The notes under the pieces were generated by a model. That model did no database searches, was not told the origin of the DNA, and saw only the letters and a list, made by a program, of their open reading frames with translations. DNA of 64,000 bases from Amia ocellicauda (lineage: Eukaryota > Chordata > Actinopteri > Amiiformes > Amiidae), in contig NC_089851.1 of NCBI RefSeq assembly GCF_036373705.1, positions 37,253,470-37,317,469 on the forward strand, given 5' to 3'. Made by a program: the position numbers and the translations under genes. Of this stretch, positions 41,601-64,000 are shown piece after piece (the first letter of the stretch is position 1; every line of letters starts with the position of its first letter).

Positions 41601-42922
41601 TCGGGTCCAATCTGTTAGACAAGATTGGAAGATCAGACGTCATTTATTAATGTATCATTTCCATTTGATTGCAGAAGTTAAACTTGGTGCATTTTGTATA
41701 ATTCAGGTTTTGTTCAGTGAAGCTATTCCGTTTGCTATTGACTTCTTGACATGTTGCTTAAAATCAGATTTTAAAACCATAAACAAAGGTCTAAGACAGT
41801 TGAAATAGCTTAAGGGTTTCAAGGAGGCAAAATAATATGAGATCAGATGACTGTAAATCACAGAGCAGAGAAAAACCTCCCTGTGTTACATATCCATCTA
41901 GTCCTCTGCCTGACCTGCGAATATTTACCCATCTCATCTGCCCATCGCTCGTGAGCAGTCTGTAGAAGCCACGGAAGTCATCCACAATGTCTTCCAGATG
42001 CTTTCCGATCACAAAAGCCGACAGAGCCTTCACCGCACACACAACTGTAAAAACATGCTCAGAGAGAAACTGACCCCTTTTCCACTGATGTGGGAAAATC
42101 AACAGTGACCAAATGGAACTTATTCCAATGATATCCTTTATTACATCACTGCAATGCTTGATGCGCACAACTACATGAATGGGCTTATCAATTAGAGATG
42201 TCAATTAGCCACAGGTTGATGTCTCCTCTAAAACAGAAAGTGGGTCATTTGAGTTCACCTGTGGACTTTGTAGCATAATCACATGCAGTCAGATAGCTGG
42301 TTATTGCAGTGCAAAGCATAGGTGAAGATTGTATACCATATTCCCCACAAGATGGCACCTTCCAGTTCCAGTTGTGTGATGTGTGGTGTTGTAATATTCA
42401 TGCTTACCGATTTCTGTGCCCTTCCCTAAGGTAAAAGTGAGTCCATACCCCTTTAAGCCGCCCTGGGTCTCGATCACAGCGTAAGCCACGGAGTAGTCTG
42501 GGTCCGGGTGCTGCAAGTCATGTGATTCAAGCATTATCAAGTAATTAATGCACGCATAGCCTTGCAAGCAGGGATTTCATAATCATAATACAAAATATAT
42601 ACATTTTAATAGTTTGCACATATGTTGATACGATGGTTTAATTTTCCAACTACGCAACTGTGTCTACTTAAAACATACTCCAATGCACCAGATTAGAGTC
42701 CAACTCCCATACACCACAGCCACACTTTAAATGTCGTTTCATTGGGACCCTGCAGCTACACACTTGAAAACAAATGGCTGTATCCGTGACACTTTGTTTT
42801 CAGTCCGTATACATGTTCCGCTTAAAACCAACACTGACCATTGCATCCGACCCATGCTGCTCAAGAGACGTAGGAAATCTCACATCGCTGACTGACAGAT
42901 TTATTATTTTGCGCTTTAACAT
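29102..42922 (-). CDS. enosf1: Mitochondrial enolase superfamily member 1 (L-fuconate dehydratase), 16 exons
   Basis: Enolase-superfamily dehydratase acting on L-fuconate. In mammals the locus (rTS) is also antisense to TYMS. Coding exons in transcript order (- strand): 42922-42839, 42510-42408, 42044-41929, 41611-41525, 40992-40966, 40685-40613, 36316-36278, 36165-36083, 35759-35725, 35134-35047, 34611-34477, 33938-33897, 31005-30876, 30345-30246, 30002-29921, 29194-29102. Phases join throughout, giving 438 residues (human 443); exon 1 encodes 28 residues as in human. Motifs: [51 protein letters not shown] (catalytic Lys pair); [19 protein letters not shown] and IGVATGEQ (metal ligands); [14 protein letters not shown]; and [11 protein letters not shown] (catalytic His). 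Transposons and a candidate nested gene lie in its introns. Confidence 0.95.
29590..29620. repeat. (CT)n microsatellite in ENOSF1 last intron
   Basis: About 15 CT units between ENOSF1 exons 15 and 16. Confidence 0.9.
31711..31898. mobile_element. hAT-type palindromic MITE, copy B, with perfect 8-bp target duplication
   Basis: Begins CAGGGGTTTTCAAACCGG and ends with the near-complement CCGGTTTGAAAACCACTG, so the 188-bp element is almost a perfect hairpin. The 8-bp sequence gtgtaagt occurs immediately on both sides (31703-31710 and 31899-31906). It lies in ENOSF1 intron 12. There is no coding capacity, so it would depend on a hAT transposase supplied elsewhere. Confidence 0.92.
32231..32476. 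mobile_element. hAT-type MITE of a second family
   Basis: Left end CAGCGGCGTGTCCAG; the complement of the right end is CAGGGGTGTGTCTAG, giving matching imperfect inverted repeats. Flanking 8-bp near-duplicates are cctacggg (32223-32230) and cctacgag (32477-32484). The interior is unusually GC-rich with no coding capacity. It lies in ENOSF1 intron 12. Confidence 0.75.
32535..32569. repeat. (ATT)n microsatellite
   Basis: About 11 ATT units, between a hAT-type MITE and an uncharacterised repeat-like segment in ENOSF1 intron 12. Confidence 0.9.
32570..33034. repeat. Repeat-like segment ending in an orphan hAT-type terminus
   Basis: The right end (GGACACGCCGCTG, ending at 33034) is the exact complement of the left terminus of the MITE at 32231, but no partner left end with matching target duplication was found nearby. 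Inside, the stretch around 32890-32930 (AAAGATGTGTCTTGAGTAAG) reminds me of a dispersed fish repeat. That identification is from memory and uncertain. Confidence 0.4.
33040..33580 (-). other. Unidentified coding-like segment, possibly a degraded gene or element
   Basis: On the - strand a frame from 33209 starts [20 protein letters not shown] and runs about 60 codons with [20 protein letters not shown] before entering the hAT-type terminus. Further upstream on the same strand, stop-separated pieces such as [20 protein letters not shown] also look protein-like. No family is recognised. Its position in ENOSF1 intron 12 next to transposon ends suggests a relic, but chance is not excluded. Confidence 0.25.
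35600..35649. repeat. (AAT)n microsatellite
   Basis: About 16 AAT units in ENOSF1 intron 9. The polytyrosine open frame on the - strand is an artefact. Confidence 0.92.
36655..37428 (+). repeat. Promoter-like repeat, copy A, upstream of the nested candidate gene
   Basis: Shares long stretches with 39480-40020 (copy B). Examples are ATTTCACTGTGTGCCAGGGT against ATTTCACTGTGTACCAGGAT, AACAAATGGTTACACC, and TCCCTATAAAGAGA followed by CAACATT and AGACTCT. TATAAAG lies at 37277-37283. Copy A also holds a roughly 65-bp tandem duplication (37029-37094 and 37095-37155, both starting GGTTTGTCA) where copy B has one unit. Homology stops near 37428, right where an acceptor-like CTTACAG and an ATG follow. 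It lies in ENOSF1 intron 6. Either a small dispersed element with its own promoter or a locally duplicated promoter. Confidence 0.7.
37422..37472 (+). other. Possible small coding exon downstream of promoter copy A
   Basis: A polypyrimidine tract and CTTACAG precede CAGCCATGAAG, a reasonable Kozak start. The frame [13 protein letters not shown] ends at a strong donor (AAAG|GTAAGA) at 37472. Its phase (two bases left over) does not fit the acceptor directly before the ORF at 38316 without a stop, so its link to that ORF is unproven. Confidence 0.25.
38316..39281 (+). CDS. Unidentified two-exon gene candidate nested in ENOSF1 intron 6
   Basis: Proposed exons 38316-38708 and 39018-39281. The first ends in a strong phase-0 donor (CAGCAG|GTGAGA) and the second follows a good acceptor (TTTTTGTCTTTCAG), also phase 0, giving 218 residues. 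The N-terminus is helical and charged ([11 protein letters not shown]). A basic segment ([15 protein letters not shown]), a Cys-containing acidic stretch (KCADPECE) and a Gln/Gly/Pro-rich linker follow. Exon 2 encodes [20 protein letters not shown]. If the intron is retained, the frame instead runs to 38885 (189 codons) and ends in a hydrophobic segment ([17 protein letters not shown]) that could be a tail anchor. GC content is higher than in the surrounding intron. A TATA-containing segment lies upstream. I recognise no family. A transposon-derived or spurious origin remains possible. Confidence 0.35.
39480..40020 (+). repeat. Promoter-like repeat, copy B
   Basis: Second copy of the segment at 36655-37428, in the same orientation, with TATAAAG at 39889-39895. 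Relative to copy A it has about 110 bp of extra sequence after TATCCAATGAC and lacks about 250 bp in the middle. Nothing gene-like follows it. Homology ends near CCCCTTTTTCC, the same place as in copy A. Confidence 0.7.
40327..40505. mobile_element. hAT-type palindromic MITE, copy C
   Basis: Same family as the element at 31711-31898. The arms carry TTTTCAAACCGGTCCTGGAG and its complement, and both carry TTTTTGTTCCAACC. The left CAG terminus is eroded and only a loose match remains between the flanks (atcataag and atctaatg), so this copy is older. It lies in ENOSF1 intron 6, downstream of promoter-like copy B. Confidence 0.8.
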
Positions 42923-42984
42923 TGCTAGAGCTCCTAAATATTGTTGTTTGTCACCAAAAAAGAAACCACTAGCTTCTTGGTAAT

Positions 42985-43045
42985 GAAGTACTGCTGAATA
43001 TTAATTCCCCGCCCCCATCTGTCTGCTATTGGCTAAAGCAGTCAT
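42985..43045 (-). promoter_or_regulatory. ENOSF1 promoter elements: GC box and CCAAT box
   Basis: On the - strand upstream of the ENOSF1 start codon (42922) lie GGGGGCGGGG (about 43006-43016) and CCAAT (43028-43032), with no TATA box evident. This fits a housekeeping promoter. The transcription start is not known. Confidence 0.5.
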
Positions 43046-43930
43046 CTGCAAATCAGGTGACGTCAAAACCCACTACACGCTGAGTGGTGCAAAACAATGT
43101 CATTACTGTGTTAATGATTTGCAAAAACTACATAGTCGGGATGTTTCTAATTCAGGGAACGAATTGTGGAACATTCGACCCTATATATTATTTGTACAAT
43201 GTATGCATTTCCTTCATATATGCGGATTGGTTGAGAATCATTTCAGTTTTTATCTGAAGTGTTGACTAGGATCAGTACAGCACAAACCACTTTTGCAACC
43301 AAACATTCAACTGAATATCTTAAGTATAACATGATATACAGTGGTCTAAACATATGGACTCAATCAGAAAACAGAAATGTCACATCAAAAGGCATCAGTT
43401 ATAAGATTAATGAAACTCACGCAATTTATCATTCAACCAATCACTATATTTGCAGATTTACTTTGCTTTCTCTACCAATACACAATATGCAACTTAGTTA
43501 CTGGAAACAAACCACTTGTAATAATATTGAATTGTTGTCAGGGCAATTGTTTACTTATTGTTCAACTCTATAAGCCTCATAGGCAGTGTGTTCACTGTAG
43601 CACTGATTACATACTTTTGCAATTGTGGAAACACTAACTTTTTAAGAACATAATTTAAATGTATTTCCTGTATAACTATCTGTGCATCAGTGCCCAATCA
43701 ATAACACTCACCACATTAGCACACAAATATGGCTTATCACCTGCCTCTGACCTGCAATTGTATGCATGCCCCTGAATGTGTATTTTAATACATTAGATTT
43801 ATGGTCTTGGATGCTTCCGTTTCTGTTGAACAAATCTTCTTAAGGGACTTCACCATGCTACATGCCCACAAAGGGGACAGAGCATTAACTGTTGTGGAAA
43901 AAACCCTACAGAGCAGACAAAGTTCAAGTC
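43046..43930. other. DNA between ENOSF1 promoter and YES1 3' end
   Basis: AT-rich without recognised exons. Both neighbouring genes are on the - strand, so this is the space between the YES1 3' end and the ENOSF1 promoter. The frames at 43259-43573 and 43801-43995 resemble nothing known. Confidence 0.5.
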
Positions 43931-45813
43931 CACACAACCCACGAGAAAAGCAAGAAATAATTTTATTTTTTGACTGTACAAATTCTTCAGATTAGTAACT
44001 AAACCTTGATTTGCCAGAACTTTCTTTGACTTATAGATTTAATGAGATCAGTACTTAAACCATGTAGTTAAGGCTTTCTTTTTCATCTTTTGTTGTTTTT
44101 GTTTTTTTTACAAAAATTAGAGGTTTTCACAACTTTGTACAAAGCCCTTTTAAAATTCACTATCATGGGTTAATGGAGGAGGATGAGGACAGACATGCAT
44201 ATGGAAACAATGGCACTCTTCAACAGGGTTGGTTCGGTTCAGGGATTCGGCACTAACAAAACATTGTGTAAACACTCAGCGAGTTTCAGCACACCCAGAG
44301 CTCTACTTCACTTTCAAGGAACTAACCGGTTCATGGATCATTTTACAGTCACAGTTTGAAAGGTTCTATTAACAACGATCTCACAATGTAAACTACAAGT
44401 ACTTAAATAATAAAATAAAACAAAAAATGTATCGATTGAAACCAGCATTACAATACTAACAGTGCAGCAGTACATGCCATAGTTATTGCTTAGTGTTTGT
44501 CAATCTTATTTTAGCATGGAGGGTGTAGCTTCTATAAACATGTAATATTTCAATCTATAAATGAAAGATTGCATTAAGATATTGTCTTAGTATTCTGATT
44601 CACTTAATTTAGCTGGTAGATGTTGATTTTGTTTTCTGGAGTGTGTTTTGTTTTTTTGACAACATCACAAGGTAACTCTTCCTTACATTTCATAAGACTT
44701 CCTGTTCTTGGTCTGTAGCAAACATTTTTCAGCAAGATGGATACATTTCCATGCAGTGTGGCAGAACTTTATTTACAAATATCAAGTTAATTTCAACAGC
44801 TTGGCTTCCCAAATTCTACTGGACTTACAAATAGGGAAATGTGTCCAATGTAAATTTTCAGTACACTTGCTATAGAAGTCTTAAAGCCAAGTATTGTAGA
44901 CTTCTGTCTCTCTGTAATGCCTGGACATGCTTTGCTATAATCCTGAACATTTCATATAGTGCACATTAAAGTGTGCTAGATATGAGCATTTCAAAAATCA
45001 ATGAAGCCTCAACCACCTCTGCCTTCAATCACCATATTCATGATTTTCAAATATCATATTGTACATATGCTTTCTTATTCACAACTTTTTGAGTCAGGTG
45101 TAGTCAGTTTCATCAACATCTGTCTACAATTATGGCACTTAGCCTTTAGAGTAATATTTTAGTGATACAGAAATGTCCTCAGAAAATTCTGCACTGGAAA
45201 GATTTTCATTAGAAGGAAAAGTGTTCTGAATCCACTAGTACAATATGGTTTCAAGTTCTTACAATCACATTTAAATCAACAAATATAAAATTAGTTCAGC
45301 TACCCAAATCACCTAAGTAGATAAACAAAATCTTCCAGTTGAACTGATAAAATGTCCTGAAAGCAGTGCATCAACTATACCATTTCATTTTAGCTTGATA
45401 AAGTCAAAGCTATTTCTTCAATCAAAATATGTTCACCCTCTGTTCTAGTCAATTAATTCCCCAGTAAGTCTTTCAGATGGTCACAGCACAATACAAAGCT
45501 TTCATGATTCAACAGGCTTGAAAGATATTACATAGAAATATTGGTCACTTTGCAATTTACATTTGAATCTGATACAATCAAAAAGTACAAATCTATCCAT
45601 ACAACCAAGACCTTCAGTACCTGAAATAAATTGGGAAATTGTTCATGATTAGTGTTTGAAATGTATATAAAAAAAGGAATACAGTGGTTTGTGCAACAAT
45701 TTCCAGTTTGCTTTGAATTGAATGGAACACACTGCTTTTTTATTTTCTTCCAGGGACCACAACCAAAGGATGAAAGAGGGAGACCACATGGGATGTAGTG
45801 CAGTCTGCAAAGC
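43931..45813 (-). other. Probable YES1 3' untranslated region
   Basis: Follows the YES1 stop codon on the - strand without any gene. AATAAA signals on that strand occur at 45739-45744, 44768-44773 and 43962-43967. Mammalian YES1 has a long 3' untranslated region, so the distal signals are plausible, but the real end cannot be told from sequence. Confidence 0.4.
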
Positions 45814-59580
<13,767 letters not shown>

Positions 59581-61672
59581 CTAAATGCAAAAACAAAACC
59601 CTTTAAAACAGCAGCTAAAACAGAAAACTTGCTCTAGGTACGAGCCGAACACATTTATGCATAATATTTAATGCACAACACATGTAATGCAATAAAGTAA
59701 TAAATTACATTACACAAAACCTTTGCTTGTCAAGTGTTACATTGTGACTGCACGTTTATTTATACAGTATCATTTACATATTCGGCAATCCATTTATTGC
59801 CACTGGGTTAGCAATATATTACTTTTTCCAGTTACATTTTAATTAGATTTAGAATGTACACAGCTTTCAAACTCAACTTGATTGCAGGATGCATAATGCT
59901 ATCAATCTTTATTACCTATTCACTGCACAAGCAATGAATTCAAGACTGCCCATGTAACCATGTTATATCATAATAATAAAAAGGTATCATATGTATATAA
60001 CCCAAAATTGATAAAATGTATTAAACTGGAAAACATTTTCTCTGTACAAAAAACTACATACCTAAATAAATCTAATTATGACTTATAAAAATAAATGAAT
60101 TGAGTGTTTGCTTCTTGCACTAGCATCGTATGTCAACAAAGTTTAAGGTTCATGAACAAATGTAGTGACTTAATATTCCTTCAAAGCAGATCAAGATATA
60201 TACCATAACTAACAACAAGTCTTCACAAAAACACTAAGACGATGTCATTGAACTTAAAACTCAACAATACCAAGGATGGCACTGAATAAATCATTATTTT
60301 GACTGGTAAAATTATAAGGTTGAATTCTGAGAAGTTAATAAAGCTTTAAATCTGTATTTAAAAAAAATATACATCTTTCAATAAAAATGTAAGTGTATAG
60401 TTTTAACTTTAAGTCATTCCTTTTAGCACAGTAGATTCCTTTTAGAAGAAAAAAAAATATCTAGAAATGAAACACCATATTAACAGACCATATTTACTTG
60501 TTCCATTACTATTTTTGTGCTGTATTTTATATAGAACATTTGGGCCTCGGTAATTTTCTTGCATCTGTGCTGGCAACCACAAGGTTTCTACAACAGTCTG
60601 AAAATTAAAAGCCCACGGCAGAACTGAAGCATCTATTAACTCTGATATAAAAAAGAGGGGGGGAAAAAAAAAGAGAAACATAGATGTGCCAAGAACAAAA
60701 AGAAAATCAAATGCACATTTAAAGGCTGCCGTGCTCTATCACAGATGTTTTCTTGACAGTACCACAGGCAGCACCGGTTTTGAGGCATTTGATTACAGGG
60801 TGCAACAGGCCTTTCGCATTGCATTTATTCTATCGATTTAGCCACCCCCAAACCCTTTACTTTAAACATGTTAAATTCAGCTGACGTACCAATTGATTTT
60901 GCAGAACCTGTAATTAAGCCTAATGAATGGATGTGTATGGGCAGAAGGGGAGTGTTTAGCAAATGATTTGAGCCTGTTCCATGCCATGAAGGCTGAGAGG
61001 CAGTATTGTGTGTAACAGGGGGCCCTTTTATCTCAGTATAACCTGTTCAATATTGTAAGCATATGTCAGCAAAATGTGTTCAGAAGTTGTCGTTCTTTAA
61101 AAGCATATGAACCCTTGCAACACAAGTCATTCTGTTACAATCTGCACAGGCAAGGAAGGGGAGAATTGGGGTATTTCAGTCACCCAGTAAAACAATGGTA
61201 AAACAGCAAAATTCTTCAAAAAATTTAAAATTACAAAACCTAGTAAAGCCATTTAACAAAAATAAGACTGGAAGAAGGTTTGAGGTTTGATGTGATTTTT
61301 TTTAACAATTTGTATAAACTGCCCATTTAGATTTCAAGACATTAATTTAATAACTTCAAAGTATTATACACCACATATTTTGGTAACCAACTCCCCATGT
61401 TGTTTAATAAAGATTTATAAATATGCACATAATTGTTAAAAACAGCTACATGGTATAGTTTTCCAAGTAACACTAATCTCTGGATCTACAGAACTTGATC
61501 TGGAGCTTTCAAACCATAACCATGCTCAAAGTACTCAAAACAAAGATGGACCTACTTATTTGTTTTCTCTCTTTTTACTCAATTGCTAAGCAGAAAAAAA
61601 AAAAAACGTCACAGCTGCAATTAAAGAGATCGTGTACAGAAATTAAATACCCGTTACAATGATTTATATTTA
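59581..61672 (-). other. YES1 5' intron, nothing further recognised
   Basis: Intron upstream of YES1 exon 3. No sequence resembling the myristoylated first coding exon was found on the - strand. AT-rich, without clear repeat termini up to the Tc1-type relic. Confidence 0.55.
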
Positions 61673-63143
61673 CAGTGGATCGCATAAGTATTCACCAACC
61701 ACAGACTTATATTTTGTTACGTTACAATCTGGAATGAAAGTGCATTTAATCAAGATTTTCTCCCTTTGATTAACACCACATACACAACTCCTTGAATGTG
61801 CAAAATGTTTACAGTGACACAAAAGGTAATTAAACATAAAAAACCTGAAATGTATTAGTTGCACAAGTATTCACCCCCTTGAGTCACTACTTGGTAGAAC
61901 TACCTTTGGCAGCAATTACAGATGTGAGTCTTTACCAGCTTTGCACATCTGGTTCCTGTAATGTTTGCCCATTCTTCTTGGCACAATTGCTCAAGCTCTT
62001 TCAATTTGGATGGGCACTGTTAGTTAACAGCAGCTTTCAAATCTTGCCACAGCTTCTCAATTGGATTGAGGTCTGGATTTTGCCTGGGCCATTTTAGGAC
62101 ACTCAGCTTCTTGTTTTTAAACCACTCCAGTGTAGTCTAGGCTGTGCATTTAGGTTCATTCTTTTGCTGAAAGGTAAATCTCCACCACAACCCAAAGTCT
62201 CTTACAGACTGAAGCAGGTTTTCCTATATTTGGCTCCATCTTGCCCTCAAGTTTTCCAGTCCCTGCCAATGAAACCATCACAATAACATGATGCTGCACC
62301 ACCATGCTTTACCGTGGGGATGGTGTTCCCAAGGAGATGAGCAGTATTGGCTTTGTGCCACACATAGCCTTTCGCATTTTGGCCAAAAAGTCTCATCGGA
62401 CCAGAGAACGTTTTGCCACATCTTTGCTGCTTCTTCATCATGCCGTATGGCAAAATCCAAATGGGATTTCATGGGATGGATTTTCAGCAATGGCTTTCTC
62501 CATGCCACACTTCCATATAGCCCAATGTTGTGGAGCATCTGGGTAATAGTTGACATATGGAGAAATTCAGCTCATCCTGACCATGGACTTCTGTAGCTCC
62601 TTCAGAGTTATCATTGGCCTCTTGATGCCTTCTCTGACCACAGATTTCGTTTCCTAGTTGCTCAGTTTTGAGTCATGGTTGTGCCATACTCTTTCCATTT
62701 AAACAAACAAAAAAATGGATTTAAGTGTGCTCTGTGAGATGTTCAGACTTTGGGATATTTTTACAGCCCAACCCTGATTAAGTGCTTTTCCAGAACTTTC
62801 TCAGACTTGTTTTGAAAGCCCCTTGGCCTTCATGGTGTGGGTGTATTTAATCTGAGATCATGTGACACTAATTGCACACAGGTGGACTCTTCAAATAATG
62901 TGCGACTTCTGAAGGCAATTGTCTGCACCATAGCATTTTTAAGTGTGCCATAGCAAAAGGGGTTAAAACTTATGCAATCAAGACTTTTCAGTTTTTTTTT
63001 CTGTAGTTAATTAAAAACAGATTATAGATTTCTTTCCAACATCGACATTATGTATAGATCAGTGACAGAAAATCCCAATTACATCCATTTTAGTTCCAGA
63101 TTGTAACACTACAAAATGTTCAACAACCCTTGCAATCCACTTT
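61673..63143 (-). mobile_element. Degenerate Tc1-like element
   Basis: The left end (ACAGTGGATCGCATAAGTAT) and the right end (near TGCAATCCACTTTAT) form a weak inverted repeat. Between them the - strand carries a Tc1-type transposase broken by many stops. Fragments around 62020-62100 correspond to the region upstream of the DLNPIE box (CTCAATTGGATTGAGGTCTG on the + strand). Those around 62240-62560 correspond to the central catalytic region. It is a different family from the DD36E copies, is old and inactive, and lies in the YES1 5' intron. Confidence 0.8.
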
Positions 63144-64000
63144 ATAAAAGGAAGGGGTTCTGTATGAAACATTGCTTACTTTTCATCAATTCTGGAGATG
63201 AAGGTCCACATGGTATCAGCAGAACAGTCCGACAGTGAAATGTTGTAGCATTGCACTTGAGACAGTCTTTTGCACATCATTATAATTTAATTAATTACTT
63301 TGCTCCAGAATGTACAAGTAACCAAGGATAGTAAAATAAACATGGATTCTGAAACAATTGTAATCGTCTTTAATCTTTGGTTTGTACATGACAATAATAC
63401 CTTTAATGAGATTTCAATGAAGATATCAACAGGATTATGGCAGATGAAGTGTAAATATCTTTCTGTATTTGTGGATTATCCATTTAGCCTCCTCTGTGCA
63501 TCATAACCAAGAAATAGCATTCAAGGTACCACTAATAATGATGATTCTGTCAAAATACATAGCAGAAAATAGATAAATGCCTTATTGTTAAATCGTTCTG
63601 CAGGGTGAGGAACACAATTGCCATTCCAAAGATATTGCTTACCTATAACCTAGCCTAAATGCATCTGTGATTTGTATTTTAAAAGAACCCTTGGTTAATA
63701 TAAATCAGATTAAATCCTGACATATTAGGGTTCAGGATTTACTAACGCATGCACACCAAAAAAGTAAAAATTGTGAACAGTGATAATCTGATATTCTTTT
63801 ATGCATTCAAATTAATTCCTTGGGGTGATACTGCATGTACTGGTTCACAGACAAATTATCTTAAAGATGAGGTGCCTTCTACACTGCAAGATGCTGAAGT
63901 TCAACTCAAAGATGGCACAATCAACCATTATAACATCTTATTTATTATAAATGGTCTACACCTTAATATTCACATTGATCTCACTTGTCCAGATCAGTCA
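63144..64000 (-). other. YES1 5' intron continuing to the window edge
   Basis: AT-rich sequence without recognised exon, RNA gene or repeat terminus. The YES1 first coding exon is expected further along on the same strand. Confidence 0.5.

Noticed and set aside
43801..43995. 64-codon + strand frame near the YES1 3' end
   Set aside because: No homology, and probably beside or antisense to the YES1 3' untranslated region.
59581..64000. YES1 first coding exon (N-terminal glycine, unique region)
   Set aside because: No - strand frame starting with a Src-family myristoylation motif was seen; it is presumed to lie outside the window.

Overview
The window is nuclear DNA from a ray-finned fish, AT-rich and dense in introns and transposons. 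Three things point to this: vertebrate genes with canonical splice sites, fish-type Tc1/mariner and hAT elements, and the gene order CLUL1 - TYMS - ENOSF1 - YES1. That order matches human chromosome 18p11.32 as I know it. I cannot name the species. All exon boundaries were read by eye from splice signals, phase and family knowledge, not from transcripts.

Layout. Bases 1-14,400 are intergenic, with no recognisable gene. They hold a decayed RTE-like LINE (about 5.73-6.45 kb), a 7-bp minisatellite (6.71-6.84 kb), a palindromic hAT-type MITE (8.38-8.69 kb), a long (TA)n tract beside a truncated Tc1-like element (10.47-11.03 kb), and a full-length DD36E Tc1/mariner element (12.43-13.65 kb). CLUL1 (clusterin-like 1, + strand) occupies 14,464-18,622 in 8 coding exons. 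A Tc1-derived non-autonomous element (19.87-20.91 kb) follows, then a second DD36E copy in opposite orientation (21.02-22.24 kb), so the two near-identical copies flank CLUL1 as an inverted pair. At 23.32-23.60 kb lies an inverted, decayed copy of TYMS exon 4 and its flanking introns.

TYMS (thymidylate synthase, + strand) runs 24,598-28,759 in 7 exons behind a TATA-less CpG-rich promoter with an E2F-like site. ENOSF1 (mitochondrial enolase-superfamily L-fuconate dehydratase, - strand) runs 42,922-29,102 in 16 exons. Its stop codon is only 342 bp from that of TYMS, so the two genes converge tail to tail, as in mammals. ENOSF1 intron 6 (36.3-40.6 kb) contains the least explained material. A TATA-containing promoter-like segment is present twice there and a third time in part at 57 kb, and a + strand unit between the two copies has two ORFs joined in phase by strong splice sites. 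It resembles no protein I recognise.

YES1 (Src-family tyrosine kinase, - strand) occupies 59,580-45,814 with coding exons 3-12. Its first coding exon lies beyond the window. Its introns carry hAT-type and Tc1-type remnants and a possible retrocopy near 50 kb. Three introns in the window (one in CLUL1, two in YES1) appear to use GC-AG rather than GT-AG splice sites.

Functionally the genes form a conserved neighbourhood rather than an operon: a secreted clusterin relative, the dTMP-synthesis enzyme, its antisense-partner gene ENOSF1 and a membrane-associated kinase.
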